The notes under the pieces were generated by a model that did not search any database, was not told the DNA's origin, and saw nothing but the letters and a program-made list of their open reading frames with translations. Position numbers and translations under genes: made by a program. A stretch of DNA of 53,585 bases. Origin: Cyanobacteriota bacterium. GTDB taxonomy: Bacteria > Cyanobacteriota > Cyanobacteriia > PCC-6307 > Cyanobiaceae. Positions 47,171 through 53,585 of this stretch are shown here, one piece after another (position 1 is the first letter of the stretch; the number at the start of each line of letters is the position of its first letter). The stretch lies in the NCBI GenBank assembly GCA_027620015.1, contig JAQCGH010000009.1:1-53585 (forward strand), written 5' to 3'.

Positions 47171-47758
47171 ATGGTTGCTACGCGCCGTATTGGCCTTACC
47201 GGCGGCATCGCCAGCGGCAAAAGCAGCGTGGGCCGGCTGCTGGCGGTGCGGGGCCTGCCGCTGCTTGATGCGGATGTGTACGCACGAGAAGCCCTAGAGC
47301 CCGGCAGCACTGGGGCCAGCTCGGTGCTGGAGCGCTACGGGGCTGGGGTCCGGGCGCCCGGAGGAGAGATCGATCGCGCCGCCCTGGGGCAGATCGTGTT
47401 TGGCGATGGGGCCGAGCGGCAGTGGCTGGAGCAGCTAGTGCATCCGCTGGTGCGTGAGCGCTTCGCAGCCGAGCTGCAGAAGCTGGGGGCAGAGCCGCTA
47501 GTGGTGCTGGTGGTGCCGCTGCTATTTGAAGCGGGCCTGGAAACCCTCTGCAGCGAGGTGTGGCTGGTGGACTGCGACGAGAGTCAGCAGCTGCAGCGCT
47601 TAATGGCCCGAGATGGCCTGGGCGAGGCTGATGCCATAGCCCGCATAGCCGCCCAGTGGCCGCTGGCGCGCAAGCGCCAGTTGGCAGATGTGGTGCTCAA
47701 CAACCGGGGCGAGCCCGAGCAGCTCGCCGCCCAGGTGGAGCACGCACTTAGCCGCTGA
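47171..47758 (+). CDS. coaE: Dephospho-CoA kinase
   Basis: CoaE performs the last step of coenzyme A synthesis. The 195-residue P-loop kinase has RIGLTGGIASGKSSVGRLLA at the N-terminus, LLDADVYAREALEPG, LVVPLLFEAGLETLCSEVWL and the lid region LMARDGLGEADAIARIAAQW. It overlaps the convergent gatB 3' end by 11 nt. Confidence 0.95.
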   Translation: MVATRRIGLTGGIASGKSSVGRLLAVRGLPLLDADVYAREALEPGSTGASSVLERYGAGVRAPGGEIDRAALGQIVFGDGAERQWLEQLVHPLVRERFAAELQKLGAEPLVVLVVPLLFEAGLETLCSEVWLVDCDESQQLQRLMARDGLGEADAIARIAAQWPLARKRQLADVVLNNRGEPEQLAAQVEHALSR

Positions 47759-49319
47759 GCTTCTGGATCAGAATCTGATTGGCGAGCTTGGGGTCGGCTT
47801 TGCCACCGGTTTTTTTCATCAGCTGACCCACAAAGAAGCCCTGCAGCTTGGTTTTACCGCCGCGAAAGGCTTCCACCTCCTCGGGGTGAGCAGCAAGCAA
47901 CTCCTCCACAATCGCCGTAATCGCGGCTGGGTCGCTAATCATGCCAAGGCCACGCTCCGCCACCATCGCCTTGGGGTAGCCGCCCTGCTCAAGCAACTCG
48001 GGCAGAATCTCTTTAGCAATCTTGCCGCTAATAATTCCGCCCTCAATCAGCTGCACCAACTCAGCTAGCTGCTCCGGCTTAAGGGGCAATTCGGCGATAG
48101 CCAGCCTGTTGGCATTTACATAAGCAGCAATATCGCCGGTGACCCAGTTGGCGATACCTTTGGCGTCGGCGCCGGCGGCCACCGCGGCCTCGAAGTATTC
48201 GGCCATTGAGCGCTCGTCTGTGAGCACTCGGGCATCGTATATCGACAAGCCCAGCTGCTCGGCATAGCGGTGCCGTTTAGCAGCGGGCAACTCGGGCAGC
48301 TCGGCTCGCCAATCCTCCCGTTGAGCATCACTCACCTCGATCGGACCAAGATCTGGATCGGGGAAGTAGCGGTAGTCGCTGGCACCCTCCTTACTGCGCA
48401 TGCTCTTAGTGAGCTGCTTGGATTCGTCCCAAAGGCGGGTTTCCTGCCGCACCGACTCTCCCGCTTCGTAGGCCTTAATCTGGCGCTGGATCTCGTAATC
48501 AATCGCCTTCTGAATAGCCGAAAAGGAATTCATATTCTTAATTTCCACCTTGGTCCCAAAGGCGGCATCAGGTCCTCTCCTCACAGAGATGTTCACATCG
48601 CAGCGCAATGAACCCTCTTGCATATTGCCGTCACTCACACCCAGATAACGCATGATCCGGCGAATCTCCGATGCGTATTCCGCCGCTTCGCGGCCCGTGC
48701 GCAAATCAGGTTTACTAACTATCTCAGCCAGAGCTACTCCAGCGCGGTTGTAATCAACTAAGGAATGGGTAGAGCCATCTAAACGATCACTACCGGCATG
48801 CACCAATTTGCCGGCGTCTTCTTCCATATGCAACCTTTCAATACCTATACGCTTTAGGTAGGTTTCTTTGCCTTTTTCGGCCACCTCTACTTCAATCCAG
48901 CCATCTTCAGCAATTGGCTCATCAAATTGGGAGATTTGATAATTCTTGGGAAGGTCTGGATAAAAATATTGTTTTCGATCAAACTTGCTGTGCTTAGCAA
49001 TATGCAGATTGAGGGCAAGTGCCGCCTTCACTGCATACTCGAGCACCTTTTGATTAAGCACTGGCAATGTGCCCGGCAGGCCACACACCACCGGGTCGAT
49101 GTGAGTGTTGGGGGCATCGCCGAAGGCGGTGGAGGCGCTGGTGAAAATCTTGCTGGCGGTGCCCAGCTGCACATGGGTCTCCAGGCCGATCACCGCCTCC
49201 CAAGGGGCCTGCTGGGATGTTGCTGGTTCTACTGCCGCGCCTGCCATGGCCTGAATCAATGCCTCAGCCGATCCTATGAGGAGGGACAGGGGGCTCCGGG
49301 AGCGGATAGCGATTTGCAC
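47748..49319 (-). CDS. gatB: Aspartyl/glutamyl-tRNA amidotransferase subunit B
   Basis: GatB is the kinase-like subunit of GatCAB, which converts Glu-tRNA(Gln) to Gln-tRNA(Gln). Features are WEAVIGLETHVQLGTASKIF, FDRKQYFYPDLPKNYQISQF, IERLHMEEDAGKLVH, DYNRAGVALAEIVSKPDLR and the C-terminal YqeY-like tRNA-binding tail. The likely start is the ATG at 49247 (MAGAAVEPATSQQAPWEAVI), since the 24 residues before it are not typical. A central block of the gene (about 48760-49030) is much more AT-rich than the rest and than the genome. Confidence 0.95.
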   Translation of the reverse strand: MQIAIRSRSPLSLLIGSAEALIQAMAGAAVEPATSQQAPWEAVIGLETHVQLGTASKIFTSASTAFGDAPNTHIDPVVCGLPGTLPVLNQKVLEYAVKAALALNLHIAKHSKFDRKQYFYPDLPKNYQISQFDEPIAEDGWIEVEVAEKGKETYLKRIGIERLHMEEDAGKLVHAGSDRLDGSTHSLVDYNRAGVALAEIVSKPDLRTGREAAEYASEIRRIMRYLGVSDGNMQEGSLRCDVNISVRRGPDAAFGTKVEIKNMNSFSAIQKAIDYEIQRQIKAYEAGESVRQETRLWDESKQLTKSMRSKEGASDYRYFPDPDLGPIEVSDAQREDWRAELPELPAAKRHRYAEQLGLSIYDARVLTDERSMAEYFEAAVAAGADAKGIANWVTGDIAAYVNANRLAIAELPLKPEQLAELVQLIEGGIISGKIAKEILPELLEQGGYPKAMVAERGLGMISDPAAITAIVEELLAAHPEEVEAFRGGKTKLQGFFVGQLMKKTGGKADPKLANQILIQKLSG

Positions 49320-49322
49320 TGG

Positions 49323-49335
49323 TTAGCTAAGCTAA
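49323..49335. promoter_or_regulatory. Palindrome upstream of the VapB-type antitoxin gene, possible operator
   Basis: TTAGCT and AGCTAA arms flank a central A, 25 bp before the antitoxin ATG, in the short space between divergent gatB and the toxin-antitoxin pair. Antitoxins of this class usually bind such palindromes to repress their operon. This role is inferred from position only. Confidence 0.45.
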
Positions 49336-49360
49336 AACTAAGCCCAGTGGTTTTGCAGCC

Positions 49361-49615
49361 ATGACCTACCCGCCATTTGCCACCGAGCCAACACCAAGCA
49401 ATGGGCCCCAGCAGGTGAATGTGCATGAGGCCAAAACCCAGCTCTCCCGCCTGTTACTCCTGGTGGAGCAGGGCGAGGAGATATGGATCGCCAGAGCAGG
49501 CAAACCAATAGCCCGCCTAAGTGCCTGGGTGCCCACTCCCAGCGCCGCCCAATCGCCTGGGGCCATGCGCCACGCGATTGCTATCGCCGCCAACTTCGAC
49601 GCACCTTTGCAATGA
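49361..49615 (+). CDS. Phd/YefM-VapB type antitoxin
   Basis: The 84-residue product has the Phd/YefM N-terminal DNA-binding pattern VNVHEAKTQLSRLLLLVEQG, then EEIWIARAGKPIARLSAW, and a flexible tail (SAAQSPGAMRHAIAIAANFD) of the kind that wraps around the toxin. It overlaps the PIN toxin gene by 4 nt, the normal order for this system. Confidence 0.9.
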   Translation: MTYPPFATEPTPSNGPQQVNVHEAKTQLSRLLLLVEQGEEIWIARAGKPIARLSAWVPTPSAAQSPGAMRHAIAIAANFDAPLQ

Positions 49616-50025
49616 AGCGCCTACTACTCGATACCCAGGTGCTGCTCTGGTGGCTGGCCGACGACCCGCGCCTACCGGCCTGGGCCGTTGCCGCCGTGCA
49701 GGCGCCGGGAGTCGAGGTGTTCGTGAGCCAGGTGAGCCTCTGGGAACTAGCCCTAAAGCAACGCCAAGGCCGGGTGCAGCTCGACCTGGCCCGCCTGGAG
49801 CAGGAGGTAACCCGTCACCATTTCCAATGGCTGCCCTTGCGCAATGAGCACCTGCTGGCCCTGGCCGAGCTGGATAGCAGCACCGCCCCCAGCGACCTCT
49901 TCGACCAGCTGTTGCTCGTGCAAAGCCGCCAGGAACCACTGCTGCTACTCACCGCTGACGCTGCCCTGCGCTCCTGCGGGGCCACAGTGCTGGGGCTGGA
50001 GCCAGCGGCGCCTGCCCAGCCATGA
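49612..50025 (+). CDS. PIN-domain (VapC-like) toxin ribonuclease
   Basis: A 137-residue PIN protein starting MKRLLLDTQVLLWWLADDPR, with the first acidic residue at Asp7. The conserved VSLWELALKQRQGRVQLDLA provides the Glu, and SSTAPSDLFDQLLLVQSRQE the later Asp. These form the metal-dependent RNase site. The start at 49612 overlaps the antitoxin stop as ATGA. Its own stop overlaps thiO the same way. Target RNA is unknown. Confidence 0.9.
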   Translation: MKRLLLDTQVLLWWLADDPRLPAWAVAAVQAPGVEVFVSQVSLWELALKQRQGRVQLDLARLEQEVTRHHFQWLPLRNEHLLALAELDSSTAPSDLFDQLLLVQSRQEPLLLLTADAALRSCGATVLGLEPAAPAQP

Positions 50026-51134
50026 CTGCAGCCAAGGGGTCAACCATCACGGTGCTGGGGGGCGGCCTGATGGGTTTAGCCATGGCCCACCAGCTCGCCC
50101 GCCGCGGCGAGGCGGTGCGGGTGCTGAGCCGGCGCCGCAACGAGGCCGCCGGATTCGTAGCCGCCGGCATGTTGGCGCCCCACGCCGAGGGCCTCACGGG
50201 CGATCTGCTCGCCCTGGGGCAAGCCAGCCTGCAGCTCATCCCCTCCTGGGTGGCCCAAATCGAAGCCGACAGCGGCCTGAGCTGCGGTCTGCGGCCCTGC
50301 GGCATCGTGGTGCCCTTCGCCACCTCGGCGGAGCGGGATGCCTATCCCACCGCCGCCTTCGGCCAGCATCTTGATCGCAGCGGCCTAGAGCAAGAGATTC
50401 CCGGCATCGGCGAGCTCTGGCAGGCGGGTTTGCTGTTTGAACAAGACGGCCAGATCGACAACCGTCGACAGCTGATGCGCGCTCTGGAGCGGGCCTGCGT
50501 GGAACTCGGGGTGACCTTTCAAGAGGGCAGCCAGGTGCTGAGCCTCGATCGCGACAGGAGCGGCGCCCTCAGCGGGGTGCGTCTACGCAGCGCCGAGGGC
50601 GAGGAGCACCATCTCACTGCCGAGAGAGCGGTGCTTGCCTGCGGTGCCTGGAGCGCCCAGTTAGTGCCCCAGCTGCCGATCGCTCCGGTGAAGGGCCAGA
50701 TGCTCTCGCTGCAGGGGCCGAGGCAAGCCTTACGGCGGGTGATTTTTGGACCCGGCACCTACGTGGTGCCGCGACAAGATGGCCTACTAGTGGTGGGAGC
50801 CACCAGCGAGCCAGAGGCCGGCTTCAGTGAAGGCCTCACCCCCGCCGGTCAGCGCCAGCTGCACGAGGGGTTGGCCAGCCTGCTGCCTGAAGCAAGCTCT
50901 TGGCCTCCGATGGAGCGCTGGTGGGGCTTTCGGCCCCACACCCCAGACGAAGCACCCCTGCTGGGGACTAGCCCCATCCCGGGTCTGTGGCTGGCGGCGG
51001 GGCACCACCGCAACGGCGTGCTGCTTGCCGCGATCACCGCCGAATTGGTGGCAGGAGCAATCCTCGGCGACCTGGCAACCACAAAACAGAACCAGCTGAA
51101 TTGCTTCAGCTGGCGGCGATTTGAGCAGACCTAA
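50022..51134 (+). CDS. thiO: FAD-dependent glycine oxidase ThiO
   Basis: ThiO oxidises glycine to the imine used for the thiazole ring of thiamine. The 370-residue DAO-family flavoprotein has the N-terminal dinucleotide fold ITVLGGGLMGLAMAHQLARR, GFVAAGMLAPHAEG, and C-terminal WGFRPHTPDEAPLLGTSPIP and LAAGHHRNGVLLAAITAELV. The start overlaps the PIN toxin stop by 4 nt, so it can be translated from the toxin-antitoxin message. It abuts convergent ndk with no gap. Confidence 0.92.
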   Translation: MTAAKGSTITVLGGGLMGLAMAHQLARRGEAVRVLSRRRNEAAGFVAAGMLAPHAEGLTGDLLALGQASLQLIPSWVAQIEADSGLSCGLRPCGIVVPFATSAERDAYPTAAFGQHLDRSGLEQEIPGIGELWQAGLLFEQDGQIDNRRQLMRALERACVELGVTFQEGSQVLSLDRDRSGALSGVRLRSAEGEEHHLTAERAVLACGAWSAQLVPQLPIAPVKGQMLSLQGPRQALRRVIFGPGTYVVPRQDGLLVVGATSEPEAGFSEGLTPAGQRQLHEGLASLLPEASSWPPMERWWGFRPHTPDEAPLLGTSPIPGLWLAAGHHRNGVLLAAITAELVAGAILGDLATTKQNQLNCFSWRRFEQT

Positions 51135-51593
51135 TCAGCCCTCGACGCGCCACACCTGGTCGGCAGGGCTCCAATCGCTCAGCTCTGAGGGCTGGAACCA
51201 CAAGCCGATTTCAAATTCAGCGGTTTCGGGGGCGTCCGAACCATGGATCACGTTGCGACCGATGTTGATAGCAAGATCGCCGCGAATTGTGCCGGGCTCT
51301 GCCTCAAGGGGCTTTGTGGCGCCAATGAGCTTGCGGGCGCTGGCAATGACGCCATCGCCTTCCCACACCATCGCCACCACTGGACCAGAGGTAATGAAAT
51401 CCACCAGGCCAGCAAAGAAGGGGCGTTCGCTGTGCACGCCGTAGTGACTTTCAGCCAGTGCGCGGCTGGGGGTGAGCTGCTTAAGGCCCACCAACTTGAA
51501 GCCCTTGCGCTCGAAGCGGCCAAGGATTTCACCAACCAGACCGCGCTGGACGCCGTCGGGCTTGATGGCAATGAAAGAGCGTTCGGCGGCCAT
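51135..51593 (-). CDS. ndk: Nucleoside diphosphate kinase
   Basis: Ndk equalises nucleoside triphosphate pools. From the ATG at 51593 ([20 protein letters not shown]) it has 152 residues. It includes [40 protein letters not shown] and the phospho-histidine site [21 protein letters not shown] start at 51617 adds eight atypical residues. It diverges from speA. Confidence 0.97.
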   Translation of the reverse strand: MAAERSFIAIKPDGVQRGLVGEILGRFERKGFKLVGLKQLTPSRALAESHYGVHSERPFFAGLVDFITSGPVVAMVWEGDGVIASARKLIGATKPLEAEPGTIRGDLAINIGRNVIHGSDAPETAEFEIGLWFQPSELSDWSPADQVWRVEG

Positions 51594-51658
51594 GGGAAAG
51601 AAGTCGATCCGGCTCATCGTCTGCGGCGGCCCTGCCCGTTGGCAAGCACAGTGGTGCC

Positions 51659-53585
51659 GTGATCACCGCCCCCCACCTGCCCCCTGCCGTGAGCGCTTCG
51701 AACAGCGACACCTGGACTGCCTCCGATGGCGCCGCCCTTTACGGGCTGGATCGCTGGGGTGACCCGTATTTCTCCGTCAACGATCGAGGCCACGTGATGG
51801 TCCAGCCTCAGGGCGATCGGGGCGACTCCCTCGACCTGATGGAGCTGGTGCAGGAACTGCAGGGCCGCGATCTGAGCCTGCCGCTGCTGATTCGCTTCGA
51901 TGACATCCTCGAAGACCGGCTCGAACGCCTGCACGGGGCATTTGATCGGGCCATCGCCCAGTACGGCTACGCCGGCCGCTATCAGGGGGTGTTTCCGGTG
52001 AAGTGCAACCAGCAGCGCCACGTAGTGGAGGAACTGGTGAGCAGCGGCCGCCGCTGGCACTTCGGCTTGGAAGCCGGCAGCAAGGCAGAGCTGCTTATTG
52101 CGTTGTCGCTGATCGACGACCCCGAGGCGCTGCTGATCTGCAACGGCTACAAGGATCAGCGCTACATGGAGACGGCAATCCTGGCCAGACGCCTGGGGCG
52201 CCAACCGGTGGTGGTGATCGAGCAGGCCGATGAGGTGGAGAGGATCATCACTGCCAGCCGCGAGCTGGGGGCGGCGCCCCTGATCGGCATCCGCGCCAAG
52301 CTCTCGGCCCGCAGCACTGGCCGCTGGGGCAGCTCGGTGGGGGAGCGGGCGAAATTTGGCTTGGGCATCCCCGATCTGCTGGCCACGGTGGAGGCACTAC
52401 GGGCCGCCAATCTGCTGGGCGAGCTGCGCCTGCTGCACTTCCACGTAGGCAGCCAGATCAACGACATCGCCGTGCTCAAGGACGCCCTGCAGGAGGCCGG
52501 CCAGATCTACGGGGAGCTCACCCGCCTCGGTGCACCCATGGGCTACCTAGATGTGGGCGGCGGCCTGGGCATCGACTACGACGGCAGCCGCACCGCCAGC
52601 GCCGCCTCCACCAACTACTCCCTGCAGAACTACGCCAACGACGTGGTGGCCACGGTGAAGGAGTGCTGCGAACCCCACGGCATCCCCGTGCCCACCCTGG
52701 TGAGCGAAAGCGGCCGGGCCTTGGCCAGCCACTTCTCGGTGCTGGTGTTCGACGTGCTCGGCGCCGGCAGCCTTCCCGGTGCCGTGCCCACCCCCCAAGA
52801 GGGCGAGGCCCTGATCATGCGCAACCTGCGCGACACCTACGCAGCCATCACAGCGCCTGAGGCCAGCGTGGAAGCCCTGCAGGAGGCCTGGAACGACGCC
52901 CTCAAGTTCAAGCACGACGCCCTAGCCGCCTTCCGCCTCGGCTACCTGAGCCTGCCGGAGCGGGGCCTGGCCGAGCAGCTCACCTGGGCCTGCTGCCAGG
53001 CCATCGCCGAGCGGCTCAAAGGGCTGCCAGCGGCCACGGTGATCCCGGAGCAGCTACGGGCCCTGCCAGCAGCCCTGGCCTCCACCTACTACGCCAACCT
53101 CTCGGTGTTTCGCTCGGCCCCCGACACCTGGGCGATCGACCAACTGTTTCCGGTGATGCCGATTCACCGCCTCGACGAAAAACCAGAAGCCCTGGGCAGC
53201 TTCGCCGACCTCACCTGCGATTCCGACGGCAAAATCGCCCGCTTCATCGATCCGGCCGGGCACTCGGGGAGGGGCCAGGTGAAACCCCTGCTAGAGCTGC
53301 ACAAGCTGCGACCCGGTGAGCCCTACTGGATCGGCATGTTCCTCGGTGGCGCGTACCAGGAGGTGATGGGCAACCTGCACAACCTCTTCGGCAGCACCAA
53401 CGCCGTGCACCTACGCCTCAAGGCCAGCGGCGGCTACCAGCTCGATCACGTGGTGCGTGGCGACACCAACGCTGAGGTGCTGGAGGTGATGGAGCACAAC
53501 CCGGAGCTGCTGCTGGAGCGACTGCGGGTGGCCAGCGAGGCAGCCATCGGTAAAGGCTCACTGGGCATCAGCGACGCCCGCCGGC
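51659..53585 (+). CDS. speA: Biosynthetic arginine decarboxylase SpeA, partial (3' end outside window)
   Basis: SpeA makes agmatine, the entry to polyamines. About 640 codons are present. The sequence has [20 protein letters not shown], the PLP lysine in [40 protein letters not shown], the phosphate-binding [15 protein letters not shown], and the C-terminal dimer-partner region [13 protein letters not shown]-like [13 protein letters not shown] and [20 protein letters not shown]-type motifs. Starts are GTG at 51659 or GTG at 51689; the family's N-terminus varies too much to decide. The frame is open at the window end. Confidence 0.95.
   Translation, partial: MITAPHLPPAVSASNSDTWTASDGAALYGLDRWGDPYFSVNDRGHVMVQPQGDRGDSLDLMELVQELQGRDLSLPLLIRFDDILEDRLERLHGAFDRAIAQYGYAGRYQGVFPVKCNQQRHVVEELVSSGRRWHFGLEAGSKAELLIALSLIDDPEALLICNGYKDQRYMETAILARRLGRQPVVVIEQADEVERIITASRELGAAPLIGIRAKLSARSTGRWGSSVGERAKFGLGIPDLLATVEALRAANLLGELRLLHFHVGSQINDIAVLKDALQEAGQIYGELTRLGAPMGYLDVGGGLGIDYDGSRTASAASTNYSLQNYANDVVATVKECCEPHGIPVPTLVSESGRALASHFSVLVFDVLGAGSLPGAVPTPQEGEALIMRNLRDTYAAITAPEASVEALQEAWNDALKFKHDALAAFRLGYLSLPERGLAEQLTWACCQAIAERLKGLPAATVIPEQLRALPAALASTYYANLSVFRSAPDTWAIDQLFPVMPIHRLDEKPEALGSFADLTCDSDGKIARFIDPAGHSGRGQVKPLLELHKLRPGEPYWIGMFLGGAYQEVMGNLHNLFGSTNAVHLRLKASGGYQLDHVVRGDTNAEVLEVMEHNPELLLERLRVASEAAIGKGSLGISDARR

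Noticed and set aside
49517-49939. A 140-codon minus-strand frame opposite the PIN toxin
   Set aside because: It is a Gly/Arg/Pro-rich shadow; the toxin frame on the plus strand has the acidic active-site residues and overlaps both neighbours correctly.

Overview
The window is a compact, GC-rich chromosomal segment of a picocyanobacterium of the Synechococcus/Cyanobium type. Four things point there: a complete run of phylloquinone (vitamin K1) genes beside NDH-1 subunit H, cyanobacteria-restricted small families (DUF3285, DUF3747), an RNase HI with a long C-terminal extension, and a ClpB2-type chaperone beside secE-nusG-rplKAJL. Intergenic spaces are short. Genes often overlap by 4 nt when co-directional, or by 4-31 nt when convergent. 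I saw no tRNA, rRNA, insertion sequence or CRISPR array.

Layout. 1-0.9 kb: rsmH (cut by the window edge) preceded by a small frameshifted gene. 1.07-7.8 kb: ndhH, a hotdog thioesterase that fits DHNA-CoA hydrolysis, then menE-menC-menA on the minus strand and isochorismate synthase diverging from menA; an AT-rich TM2-protein gene sits downstream of menE. 7.8-9 kb: glutathione synthetase and glutaredoxin. 9.15-12.8 kb: prfB (programmed +1 frameshift), a DUF3285 protein, ybeY, dgkA, the TrpG/PabA amidotransferase and a degenerate metallo-beta-lactamase-fold protein. 12.8-19.7 kb: a HisC-type aminotransferase, an AT-rich inserted glycosyltransferase, argS, nadC, mnmE, a decayed DUF2062 gene and two tiny genes. 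19.7-27.2 kb: the (p)ppGpp enzyme, a fused peptide-type ABC ATPase, an RluD-like pseudouridine synthase, rbgA, a UspA protein and pgk. 27.2-33.4 kb: an exported protein, murG, a wrecked YefM-YoeB toxin-antitoxin locus, cobD, pyrD, rnhA and DUF3747. 33.7-40 kb: clpB2, secE, nusG, rplK, rplA, rplJ, rplL on the minus strand. 40-44.8 kb: gloA, eno, an ABC1 kinase operon and several very small membrane or exported proteins. 44.8-45.9 kb: an AT-rich gene-poor patch with a Nif11-domain gene. 45.9-53.6 kb: argJ, coaE, gatB, an intact VapBC-type module overlapping thiO, ndk and speA (cut by the window edge).

Themes. Most genes are core metabolism and translation. The phylloquinone genes supply the photosystem I quinone. 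The accessory content is small: two or three AT-rich insertions (TM2 gene, glycosyltransferase, Nif11 patch), a live PIN-type toxin module and a dead YefM-YoeB module. The least obvious items are in gaps between genes: the YefM-YoeB relic with a perfect palindrome at its deletion junction, the DUF2062 relic beside mnmE, a pair of sub-60-codon genes with its own terminator, and a gene before rsmH broken at a G run. I found no clearly new multi-gene system.
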